64,000 nucleotides of DNA. It comes from Pestalotiopsis fici W106-1. Taxonomy: Eukaryota; Ascomycota; Sordariomycetes; Amphisphaeriales; Sporocadaceae. This document shows positions 50,261-61,549 of the stretch, in pieces. The translations under genes were made by a program, and so were the position numbers. The DNA lies in the NCBI RefSeq assembly GCF_000516985.1, contig NW_006917091.1, positions 5,886,518 to 5,950,517 of the forward strand, in the 5' to 3' direction. Under the pieces are notes generated by a model, which saw only the letters and a list, made by a program, of their open reading frames with translations, had not been told where the DNA came from and ran no database searches. Position 1 is the first letter of the stretch, and every line of letters begins with the position of its first letter.

Positions 50261-51852
50261 TTACCATCTAGCCCGATGATGCATGGGCGCAATGGGTCTC
50301 GCATAAGGACTATCAAACGGAGGCGGGAGGAAAGGTCGCTCCATGGGCGGCAGTTGACTAATGCCATGATCCAGCTCGCGCCGGTTGGCCGTCTCCTTTA
50401 ATATCAGGAGCGAGATCTCGGGGTGCGCCAGCAAAAAGGCCGACGTCTCCTCGGGGCAATGCCTCCAGAGCAGCGGCTGCAAAAAGCCCACGCGCGCAAA
50501 CACCATCTTGAGTAGAGGGTCCGACTCGGGCAGTCCCGCAAACAGCTTTGCGCACAGCTCGAGGACCTTTGTCTGCGCCGCGTCGGCGCCGGCCGACTCG
50601 AGCATGTCAATGCAGCACCGCGCAATGGCCTGCTTAAAGTCCTCGAGGAGGAACTTGTTGGCGCAGACATAGACGTCGAGGTTCAGCTCATAGGTGAGCA
50701 GCCACGATCGCAAGTCTTCGCCCTGGATGCGGTCGCCGCTACTGCTGCTGCTGCTGCTGCCGCCGCTGTTGCTGCGATGATTCGGCGGCTGGGGCGACGC
50801 GATGCGCGACCGGTCGCGGGTGCGGTTGTTGTTGTTGCGCACCCTCCGCCCGTCATTGACGACCACGACGTTGGGGGCGCCGACGGGATGAATCGGCATC
50901 ACGGGCGGTGGAGGCGGGGGGATACGAGGGGCCAGGCAATGCCAGCAGGGAGGTCCGCCCCCAGCAAGACATTGGCGACAGCCGCATCCGATCCGGTGCG
51001 ACCCGGGATGCTTTTGTCTATTGATTTCCCAGTGGCGATCCTCTCTTCTCCGACGCCTTGCGCGGCGCCTCCGGCTTCGTGCACTGGACGAGTCACTTGC
51101 TGCATCGTCACCGGCGCCGCTAGAGTCCGAGTCCGAAGTCATTAGTTCGTCGTCCCCACTGAGCCCCTTTCCTTTTTCATCGGGTACTGTAGTGGAATGT
51201 CAGTCAGCCATGTCCTGCATGATGTAGTCTCCAGCCCATGACCATACCCAGAGCGGACGCAATTGGCTTGATTGGAACATATTTGTCCTCGTATAAGAAG
51301 GCAACAATGAAGTGAAATATCGCCGGGTCCTCCTCTGGTAGATTGATGGATTGTGTCGCGGCCTCCTTGAAGCTGCCGCAAAGGGCCTTTTTGAAATAAT
51401 CCGTCTTGGTAAGGACATTCTTGTGAACCTGATGCCGATTGTCAGCTGTAATGTTGCAGGTCAAGGACGTGGTTGGAGCAGCACCCACATAAAACGTCTG
51501 AGCGTCCGGATAGGTACCGACTTCCAACGGTATAATGGGCGAATTGTAGCGACTTTATGAATTAGATATTAGAACATCACGCGACCAGGTTTGAACAAAT
51601 ATGAGGTGGGAGCGTTTGCAAGAGGCGGCCGTCTTACCCGTCTGCCGAGGACAGCCACAAGTCTTCCCGCGGATTCAAGGCATTCTTGCGGCTCTTCTCC
51701 GCATGTAGGCTGTCCAACACTACGACGCCAGGAGGATTTATCGATGGCGATCTCATCACATCGTCCAATGTTCTGCGCGGACTGTCCGTTGTCTGATTCC
51801 CTGAGCTTGCACCACCGGTTTGGCTAGCCCCGGCCGAATCGTCGGCCATCAT
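50261..51852 (-). CDS. BTB/POZ-domain protein with long disordered insert
   Basis: Three exons (51852-51638, 51552-51248, 51186-50261) encode 481 residues. The BTB core is recognisable in exon 2: LTCNITADNRHQVHKNVLTKTDYFKKALCGSFKEAATQ, then INLPEEDPAIFHFIVAFLYEDKYV. It is interrupted by about 130 residues of low complexity: an acidic/Ser run, a basic patch (RSRRRRARRRRRED, a likely nuclear signal), a small Cys cluster (CGCRQCLAGGGPPCWHC), polyproline, poly-Asn and poly-Ser. The BTB fold then resumes with LDVYVCANKFLLEDFKQAIA and a BACK-like helical tail. BTB proteins dimerise and often act as cullin-3 adaptors or transcription cofactors; no specific role can be assigned. Intron 1 ends in AAG (CATAAAG). 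Confidence 0.85.
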
Positions 51853-53097
51853 GGGGGCGGGCTATATACAAGTTTATGATTCAAGAGGCAAAGCAGCCTA
51901 GAGTCGAGAAAGTGAGGCGCGCAACGAGTGCTACTTTTTGAGGCTTTTTGAATGATGCAAATCTTTCATTTGAGTCGAGGTCGCAGAGGTGAGGAGAACA
52001 AAACTAAGGGAGCCGAGACAGACGCGCAAACCCACTTGCTTGCAGGTGCAAAAGGCGGCTGATGGGAAGATTAGGTTTCGGCGTCAGCAGTCTACCTAGG
52101 CAGCCAACCGGTGTCTTGCGCCGAGCCAATCGACAGTCAAGCCCAGCGTTACACCGAACAGCCGTCCGCGGGCGTGCAGGATCAAAATTCGGGGCAAGGA
52201 AGAAGGACGTGGATCGGGAGAAGAGGCAGATAGGCGTAAGTAAGGTAGGGATGGATGCATTTTTTTTCTTTCTTTCTTTCCTCCCTCTCTCTCCACGCAC
52301 ACACACCGGTAAGGCGAGGCCCTTTCCCCCCCTCCACCAAAGCGACACCCAAAAGGCAATATATGTAGCCTCTAGGCAGGTCAGTGGACCCAGCCGAAAT
52401 GCTTTTCCCTGTCGTGTGACGGGAGTGCAAAAGGCTGCCATGCCGTCTTCGTTGTTGGCCGCATGAATCTCATGCACGCTCGACTGGCTGTGACGGCATC
52501 TGCCGAGCGTTGTGACTGGTCAGATGAGGATGCATTGGTGCGCAACATATCGACCCCAGCTGAACACCTGCAGATTGCATGTCAATGATTCTGTTCCCCC
52601 CCCCTCAAAGCAAAGTTACCGAGCGCGGTAATGCCACACTTGTGTGTCCTTTTCCCAACAACCTCTTTTTGACCTCTTCCGTGCCACTTCAGAACATGAT
52701 CAGCAACACTGGGATTGACGACGGACATATCATTACCTGCTAGCCAACCATCCTCGAGACTAATTGTCAATCCGAGTCGCAATTTTCATAATGGCTCCTT
52801 ATCATTCTGAATCTTCATCTGCCAGCCCGGTGCAGACAAACAAGCAGCTTGCATCTTGGTGTGGTCAACACAGCCCTCAATACGCCTGTTCTGATATCAG
52901 AGTACCGTCAAATCGTGGACTGCGATATCAAGGCACCGATTGCAACAAAAATTTGTTATTGAATGCAAATGGCATGCTTTGAAATACAAGTCGTACTCGA
53001 CCATGATGCCGGCAATCCGTACCCATAGTTTTGGTCTCGACTTAACATTCTTCGTGATATTTTTGCTGCAACCACCATTTCTATGTCCCAGATCGGA
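51853..53097. other. Intergenic between BTB gene and HELQ 3' end
   Basis: About 1.2 kb upstream of the BTB gene. It contains a T/C-rich stretch around 52259-52295 and no supported gene. Confidence 0.6.
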
Positions 53098-56000
53098 TTA
53101 TTCCTCGCTGATCTCTTGTTGCATCTGAAGTTCTGCAAAAAGAAGAAAATTAGCAATTTACATGCAATACAAGAGAATATCCCACTTACGCCAGAGCCGG
53201 TTGGCTGAATCGGCAATGACCTTGGCTTTGGCCAGAAGCTTTTCTTCATACTTGACTTCATCCTTGGACTGGAGCCTTACTTTTGTAGGTTGTGCCTTAC
53301 AGCAAGTCAGTACACGAAAGAAAAGCTTGAGTCGATGGGTGATTATTTCCAGCACAAACCTGCATCAATATGGGCACGAGCTCCATTGGATCTGCATTGG
53401 CAATACTTGCAACAGATTTGAAGCCATTATCGTAAAACACTCGAGCTGTTCGACTCTTGACAAAGGTGATTCTAGCAAGCTCAAGGAGATCCGCCTTTGC
53501 GCCCGCCTTTAATCTATCTGCAACGTGATCAAGCGCAGCTGCCATCATCCTATGGCCCGGATTAGCTTTTGTTAACCTACCCGAGACGCAGGCACGTTTG
53601 TGTAATGGGATGGATATCATACCCCCAGCCCATACCATCGCAAAATTTGACCATACCAGCAGCGAAGCCCTGGCAGGTCTGTGCAAGGGTCTGCACGCTC
53701 CCTCGAGGCACATCATATTTTCGGGCCACTGCATGAACGGGGCTCTCGTTGCAGAGATCCCGCAGCTGCAGGGCTAGATAAAATCGAGAATAAATTCTGG
53801 ACAATTCTCGCTCTTCAGGGGTGTTTTCCTTCATTTTGCCGCCTTGGGCCCTGCGGCACATTAGCATCGTGGGAGTCATATGTGCCAAGCAATATATACG
53901 CACATTCGATTGATGACGGTGGGCTTCAGCCCGAGAAAGGTCAGGACGCGCATCCCACTTTCGTCCAGGGTATCCATTTCATTGCGGAAGACCTGCCAGT
54001 TGACAGTCATGGAGAAGTCCTGCACAGGAGTGAATGTGTAAAGAATGTGCATTTCGCCATCCATCACAAAAGCTCTGAGGGCGCGCTGTAGCTCACGGTG
54101 AACAAAGGCACCGTCCTCCGGTTCTAGAGCTGACGCTACAACGGCTCTACCAAGCTGGGTGGCTTCAAAGCCCCCGGACTGGTCTGGAACTATAAAGCCC
54201 ATATCAGTCAAGTCCGCAAGACTAGATTGCACATGCTCCTGGATCGCCGTTGGTGCGGCAGTTAAGCTGAGGAGCGTCTTTTGCATGTAATCATCGATAG
54301 AGACTGAACTCGTGGCCAATTTAATCGCAATCGCCTCCAGAATAGCCCTGCTCATCAATGAGTCGTTTTGGTCAAGATGTAGTTCTGGAAGCACTTACCG
54401 TTGTATTCTATGTTTGTCTGTTAGTAGCCCGCTTGAAATTTGGGGCAGATCGGCATGCATGAGCTCGACTACATCTTCGAGGTCGTTTTTACGACAGCAA
54501 AGGAAAGTCTCTCCAACCTCGTCTTTGCCTTTTCTACCAGCCCGGCCACGCATTTGTCGACTATAACAAAATTAGTGAGTTTATTTGCTTTGTTTTGTTT
54601 CCATCACTCGAGCTGTGTAGGTATGTAGACTTTTGCTAGTCGAGTCCACATCGACTCCTAAATGATGGCAGCACCTACAGCATCGAAGGTCCGACAAGAT
54701 CCCTTCCCATCCGAGCGTTGTGAAGGATTACCCTTCGAGCCTGGATAGGGAGTCAGCTTTGCTAAAGGCATGGTCATGGGAGTCACCGTACTGGTAAATT
54801 AATGCCTGCGGCCAAGCTGCATGTTGCGACGATTACTTTCAAAGTACCACAATCGTACGCATCCGCAATCAAGTCACGTTCTTCAGTGGTTAAGCCCGCC
54901 TTCGTAATTAGTTCAAATTAATGAATTTGAAACGATCCAAGGGCACTCACATCTATATTCATTAGCAAATTGCCCCGGCATGGCATTGCAGAATACACAA
55001 CTCACGATGAAATGCAACACCGGCAGGAACGGTTTCTGCTAGTACGGGGTCAAGTCCCGACGGGAGACTTCTTAGATCAGCCAGTAGATCAGCCCGCTTC
55101 TCTGCGGCTCTATCACCAATCTCTTCAGGGGCTGGCAACACGCGGGCGACTATCTTGGCATCTGTCTCGCAGCCTACGCGACTGCTACAGAAGATCAAGA
55201 CGCCGAAACCTGCCCTTACGGTCTCATCTGTCAGAGCAACCACAGAATTCAGCACAGTATCTTGCAACTCTTTATGCTGTGAGGGTTGTATGATTCGAAT
55301 AGGTGAGCTTGACGTTTGTGTTAGTTTAGAGTCTGCTTTGAGCTGTGTGGCTGCTTTCAACATTGAGCTTGTCGATGAAGCGGCGTAAATATTGGACTCG
55401 AACACGAGGTGTTCATTTATTGGCACAGGACGGTACATTGTCTGATAGCTGTGGGCATTTAGCCATTCCGCAAGGACGACAACATTCTGAAACTCGATTA
55501 GATCTACTGAGAAACAGCCAGTCATGGTATATGTGTGCTGACTTACAGGTAACGTCGCACTCATGCCAATTATCTGGACGTCATGTCCAAGGCTTAGAAG
55601 TTTTGTGGCTGTAAGCTCAAGAAGATACCCTCGATGGTCGTCATCAACCATGTGTAATTCGTCCAACACAACAGCCCGTAGTTTCGATATGGAGCAGTCA
55701 TCGATGGCCGTGTTGATGAGAGTATTGGCCTAAAAGTCATTAGTGGTCTGGCATGTTCGACATGTTTCCCAAGCCATGATGGTACCTTTTCAAAAGTGCA
55801 AACCGCAATGTCAAAATCTGCCCAAGTAGCCCTTATTTTTCCGCCGCCAAAGAAACCAACAATTCGCACAGTGTCTTCATCAGCTCGTCGCCGCCAAAGT
55901 CCTGGTTCCTTGGTCTCCTTGTCTGCACCTGGGGGTTTACGATGGATATTTTGCACAACCTTGCGCAGCCATCGAACCTTTTCCTGAACGAGGGCCACAT

Positions 56001-56559
56001 ACGGCAAGATTAAGAGTGCTTTGGCATTTTGGTCCTCCAAGACTCGTTTCAGCATCAGCACATCAGCAACTAGGGACTTTCCACCGCCGGTGGGCGCGGT
56101 GTAAACCAGGTTCTTGGACCCGTCCAGGAGACCGGGACCCATGAGGCAGTGTTTCTGCCATGGATATATTTCTTTGATGCCCAGTGCAGCAAAATTGCTG
56201 ACTAGTGCAGCTGGCAGGCCATATCTAGAAAATGACAAAAGCAACGACCTATCAACCGTTGAAGTAGGCGTGGCAGAGATTACTCTTCGCTGAGAGTATT
56301 CCGATATCTCGGAAAGCTGCTGCTGCCCGTGATCGGTCAAGGTAATTGCACTGGCAATCAACTTGGGCACGTTCCGACCGAGAGACAGCGCTCGGTGAAA
56401 GTCGGTCCGTTGGGCTGCTTGACCGGGCGCAGTACGCTGAGGAACCGCTTCCGAGGAAGCTCTCTTATGGCCAGCGACGCTGGTGGTATGATACGTATTT
56501 CGTGGCGCCTTGGCTGCCTGTATGGTGGTCTGATGTAATATGCCCTGACGCTGCTCCAT
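53098..56559 (-). CDS. HELQ/Hel308-family DNA repair helicase
   Basis: Twelve exons join in frame (56559-55786, 55729-55547, 55486-55006, 54952-54951, 54899-54792, 54740-54679, 54560-54399, 54350-53904, 53850-53623, 53549-53360, 53295-53190, 53132-53098), giving 925 residues. Superfamily-2 motifs are Walker A APTGGGKS (155-162), Ia LPYVALVQEK, II DELH (281-284), III SATLPN, IVa HHAGL (479-483), V ATCSLAAGINLPARRVI and VI QMRGRAGRKG. After these come winged-helix and ratchet-type helices and a C-terminal helix-hairpin-helix-like segment (FYDNGFKSVASIANAD). This is the Ski2-like helicase related to human HELQ and the helicase half of DNA polymerase theta. It should unwind stalled-fork and recombination intermediates in crosslink repair. 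No polymerase domain follows. The HHAGL motif needs a 2-nt exon, and introns 4 and 10 end in AAG. Confidence 0.92.
54951..54952 (-). other. Predicted 2-nt microexon of the HELQ gene
   Basis: The bases AT lie between an acceptor (CTAATGAATATAG, intron 54953-55005, 53 bp) and a strong donor (GTGAGT, intron 54900-54950, 51 bp, ending ACTAATTACGAAG). They complete C|AT as His480 between FH and AGLT, giving the conserved HHAGL. No single intron here gives an open, conserved reading. Confidence 0.75.
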
Positions 56560-57640
56560 CGTCGCCTTAGCTTAAGCAGTCATTTGGCTGCCAGATGATG
56601 ACGATTCGAACGCGGGCATCCATTGAAGTAGTGAGTGAGGTTACAAGCACTTGAGCAAAAGAAAAACGAGAGTTTCTGTCTCTACATGGCCATTATCCAA
56701 TCGTGGATTTAGAATAATGTACAAGGCATGGATCAGGCAGATGCATACAAGCCAGCTTTTTTTGTCTAATGTATTGATCCCTGGCGTGACGCGACACGAG
56801 CGTGTCCGATGGAGGGGCATTTCTGACGCGGAAGCACCTGACCGCCACACCAACTTAATAAGGTGCAGCAGCGTTAGGCACATACTCTGTCGTACATACA
56901 GGAACGAACCCCCCTCCCTCCAAATTCCCCCGTTTGCCAGACTCTTTTATTTTATTTGACTTGGGACGCCCCGCCCGCACTAGGTCCGAGCTTTGGAGCG
57001 CCAGGGTCGTGCCAAGCCACGTCGGTGAAATCAGCCCTGGACCGTGGACGTTGCTCTCTCATCTTTAGTCCGACTTCAACGCTTTCCAAGGCCTTTCTCT
57101 TCTTCTTGCAGGCTTGTAACGGCATGCCACGACCTTTTGCTTGGCCCCAACACGACGTGGCCAGGTCGAGGCCATGCTCTTGTGTACAGTCAGTGAAGCT
57201 GCAGAGTTCAATCGTCGCAATCATTCCAGTTCAAATTGCATGGAAGAGCAACCCGCCACACGTCCATCTTGGGTTGATCGGTATCAATTGACGGACTGCC
57301 AAGTCAAGCTAGATTCTGTACGTCATGCTAGCAAAGTTTGGAAGCACACAGGTGAAAGCCCATCTGGGTGTAGGCACAGTACGGCGGCCAAACTCCTTCT
57401 TGTAGCAAGTAACCGTGGCCAGCGCCGTTCCAAATAACCCATCCCCCAGTGTAAAGAACGCACATGGGTGAAAGGGATAAAGATACGTGGTAGACGTTTG
57501 GCCTTTCTGTCATAGCAACTCATAATCTTCTGTTGGAGAAGACTACTTGTCCATGTCTTTCCATTTGTAAGAATGCAAGATGTTCAATTCAGCCAGATTC
57601 GTGACGCCAGGCGGTATATCTTGCAATTGGGACTGATTGC

Positions 57641-57666
57641 AAAAAAAAAAAAAAAAAAAAAAAAAA
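57641..57666. repeat. Poly(A) homopolymer, 26 nt
   Basis: Uninterrupted run of 26 A in intergenic DNA. No adjacent reverse-transcriptase remnant or target-site duplication was recognised, so it is not called a retroelement tail. Confidence 0.9.
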
Positions 57667-59624
57667 GACCCAAAGCCAGTTGAAATCATGACTACTAGTG
57701 AGCGGCATGGGCGACACCAAGTGGGCGGTTCGCGCTCGCGCATTTGGTATTGCAAGTGCGACGGTCTTGACCTTTTGATATGAGCGAGGAAATACGGGCG
57801 GACATCCAAAGGGAGACAGCACCATTCAACACGTCAGTGTGGGATCTATTTGCTTACGCCTCTGGATTAATAAAGGACATGCTGCCGACCTACGTAGCTA
57901 TATACGTATTGCATAGTTGTCCGAGCGGGAACCCAGGCTCGCCCAGATTGAAGTACTACCTTCAAGGCAAAAAAAAAAAAAAGGCGCCTTGGTGAAAGTG
58001 TCTGGAGATTACGTGCCGGTTTCTGACGCAAAACCGTGAGTCGCCTATCTGAGATTCCACCCACTTCTATATGCCGGCATTACTAGAAATCATTCAGTGC
58101 ACCAAGAGGTGATGGGCGGTACGAATGCATACAAAGGTCACGCAAGAATGAAGACATGTTGCAGGACAAGTCACGGGCTGCTGCTGGTCATGATGGGCTG
58201 GTAATCTCTACACCACAGGACGTGACATTGCTGCTGGCTAGCACGCACGACCAACCCTCATTGATTCAATATGTGGAGCTTGCCTTTTGACCCTTGCCGT
58301 CCTGTCAAGTTGGCTGTGTGCGACCCCATTTTGGAGAGAGGGAGAAGAGAGAGGGAGAGAGAAGAGGGAAGAAAGGTGGGGGCTCCTGCGTGCAAAGTGC
58401 CATCCGTTTCGGTTACTTCCACCGTGTCTCAAAGCTCGACAGAGCAGAGGGCTGGGCTGGGGGGTGTGCTGGGCTGCAGATGCCGGTCTGAGCTCCGGAC
58501 GGACTTTTTCCAGAGAAGAAAATATGTAGCGGGTTTCCGCAGCATAAAGGGACCAGACGACTAATGTACGATTGATGAGGCTGGCCGTCGGCACCATGAC
58601 TTCGGTCCGCTGGTGGTGCTGTGACATGGGAAAAAAAGAAAAATATATGCATCCAGTGTTCTACCGATATATCTTATGCCTTAATCTTTTTTAATGATTT
58701 GATAAATCTCCAGAAACGCCATCATGCGTGACTGAGCAGGTAGATGATGGTTGTTGTTATATACTCACTACCTTAATGATGAGTGTAGGTATGTACTAAC
58801 TTGGAGGTCGTCACCGGTGGCCGACGCCAAGTACCTACTGATCACTCATATTGAAGCGTGCCCACTTTGGATTGACAATGGGAACCAGACGGCGATCCCC
58901 ATTGAGGCAGGCATAGCCCGACAAATTCAAAACCTGACACCTCCATCTCTACCCAGCGATCCCGAGTCAGCGTCAGCGAGGATCATTTTGCCCGTCCATC
59001 GACACGGATTGCTACCATGATTTGACATCATTATCAAGTTCATTGCAGATATTGATATATTGGCTGGTCGGATACCTGCCACCCAAAGGTGCGCAATTTT
59101 TATTGTCGCTATTTTGATCGTGCGTAATGCATCTTTGCAGTCCATGGCGATCTGCCTATGCAGAGAATTATAATTGGCATTATGCTCAGTACGTAATGAG
59201 TGAGGCACACCAGGGACAGCAGAGAGGCAGCGCGGTAATCAGCCACGGAGAAAGATGGGCGCATGGTACATGGGAACACCGCGATCTAATCGGTCACATT
59301 CGCGAGCCCTCCTTCCAGGCATATATACTGGTGAGTACACTGCAGTGAGTGCAAATGCATGCGATATATGTCGCAGCGCCTTAGGCAAACGGCACGAATC
59401 TCGCAGTGATGCTGAGCAGTGCCCTGCTGATACTCCCAGTCGCTGCTTTGCCCAACATTACCAAGCCAGGCAGCCAGCCATTTGACTCCCATGAGACAGA
59501 GGAGATACGTAGTTTGTAGACGGGCCAATAGTCGCTCGGTGATTCGCCTGCCTTACTTACTCATCCCGGTCGCTTGAGGAGCAGCCAACAAGTCCTGCGT
59601 GTTTTGGAAGCAAGCCAGAGTATA

Positions 59625-59645
59625 TGTGTGTGTGTGTGTGTGTGT
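59625..59645. repeat. (TG)n microsatellite
   Basis: About ten perfect TG dinucleotides, followed 26 bp later by a CAT trinucleotide repeat. Confidence 0.9.
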
Positions 59646-59671
59646 CTCCCATAGAAAAAAGGCATCGGCTG

Positions 59672-59690
59672 CATCATCATCATCATCATC
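59672..59690. repeat. (CAT)n microsatellite
   Basis: Six perfect CAT units in non-coding DNA. Confidence 0.9.
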
Positions 59691-61121
59691 CAGAATAATT
59701 CATAGCGTTTTTCAAACTCGACCCCGCCATATGGCTATTTCCTCGATACCTGGCGGGCGGCCATTGCCTGGTGCACGATCGGGTGAATTGCATGGCAAGA
59801 TCTAGCATTTAGGGCGAGGGGGATAACATGAAGTCAAAAATGAGGTGCAACGCTTGAGCTACTTGGGGTTTGGCAGGGCACCAAGGACACCACACATGCG
59901 CCAAGGGGTGTGGGACCAGGAAAGTCTTTGTACCAATGTGCCTCCCTCCCCTTGTTCCTAGTACGCGTGGGAGGAAAATCGACGGTGGCATCGGTAGCTG
60001 GGTCTCGCCCACGTCCCTGGATCGGCCATGTAGCGGTACCCAGGTCCGACGCAAGGTAAAAATGGAGGCAGGCAAGGGAATCACAAATGGGGGACATGGC
60101 AACCAGGGGAGAGAAAGAGAGAGAGAAGGAAAAAGGGAAGGGAACAAATAAAAGTAGAAAGAGAATTCATGGCAGCAGCTTGATATTAAAAAGGGAATAG
60201 AAGAGGTAAAGAAAGAAAAAGTACATACCGGTTCGGTAAGTATCAAGCAGGCAAATACTACTAGGCAGAGGTATGCAATCAATACAATCTGAATGTGAAT
60301 GATCGATCCCCCCCCTTCCCATCCTCCATCCAGTCCGACCTGTTAAGATTCCCCTTCGAAATGTGTTCCGCACCCCCCAATCCCATTCATCAATCGACAT
60401 CGCATATCCACACTTAAATCGTCGACTTCTTTGACGGTCTGTGGGGACTAGGCAAGTTCGATGCTACCTACATACACGGGTGCGCTTTTGCCCAGCATTT
60501 CCTTTTCTCGGATCAACAGTACGTAGTCAGTCAGTCAGTCACCTTGTTGGTCCGTCAGATACGTCAACTCTCTCTCTCTTCCTCTGTGGTGTGGTAGCTC
60601 TGGTTCCTTTCTTTACCTTTGCATTCCCTCTTGGCTTGGCCCCAATGGACCAGGACCTCGACCGCATATTACAAGCCTCCGTTGCCGACTTGCGTCTATC
60701 TGACTGGTCAGCCCGTCTGCCGACCTTAATATTTCTCGAGCCTCTCTTCTCGCTGCTTTCCCAAAAACACAACTATCATCCTGTCTGGTGTGTCTGGTCT
60801 GGTTCGGTTTGGTCTGGTCCATCTGCTTAGGTCACCACATACTACGGACATACATACCTACCTACAACGATCCGTGGGATGGCTCTGATGCGTCGCCGTA
60901 GCCTTGGTCTTTGCCGTGTCTAACTTTCGACCCTCCAAAATCCCATCTCGCTCACCAAACGCTGCCGTCCCACATCTTTCCTTTCTTCACATCCCAATAT
61001 CGATTCCGCCTTGCTTGTGATATCTGGGGCGACTCATCCATTTCCGTCCCCTACAGATTCCCATCCATCTTTCCTTCAAACTTCACTCCGCGCCCCCTTC
61101 CCTCTTTTTTTTTTTTTTTTT

Positions 61122-61221
61122 NNNNNNNNNNNNNNNNNNNNNNNNNNNNNNNNNNNNNNNNNNNNNNNNNNNNNNNNNNNNNNNNNNNNNNNNNNNNNNN
61201 NNNNNNNNNNNNNNNNNNNNN
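61122..61221. other. Assembly gap (100 N) after a poly(T) run
   Basis: Exactly 100 N directly after a T-run at 61105-61121. The gap was probably caused by the homopolymer and its true size is unknown. It lies upstream of the SNT2-like gene. Confidence 0.95.
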
Positions 61222-61549
61222 GTTTCCCCCCAAGGCACAATCTTGGTAGCCTTTCCTCACCGAGCTGGCACGCCGCTACATCTGGCTGCCCTCTGATACA
61301 CATCATCTCTTCAACCCATTCTCTGCGTGCCACCAACGCAGCGCTCATGTCTGGCTCACAGCTCTGAGCCCACGCTACCCTGTTGAGCCGCACTCACACC
61401 TAGAGTTGCAAACAGGGCATGAAGCCATATGGGCTATTTTTACATACACTATCAAATTTGCCCTTTCATTGCAGCGCCTCGGATTTCTGCTGGTGTTCTA
61501 CTTTACTTGAATCAGTGTGTATGCGCCACCAGCATTAACACGCCCAGTC

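Larger units (their letters stand above)
56560..61549. other. Gene-poor divergent region, HELQ / SNT2
   Basis: About 5 kb with no supported gene. It holds a poly(A) run, a (TG)n and a (CAT)n microsatellite, purine-rich stretches near 58335-58375 and 60110-60160, and an assembly gap. The 1 kb before the SNT2-like start is pyrimidine rich and may be its long 5' leader. Confidence 0.55.

Noticed and set aside
57641..57666. Poly(A) run as a retrotransposon or processed-copy tail
   Set aside because: No coding remnant, target duplication or element body was recognised next to it.
60441..60830. 129-codon open frame upstream of the SNT2-like gene
   Set aside because: Opens at GTG, pyrimidine-rich leader composition, no family resemblance.
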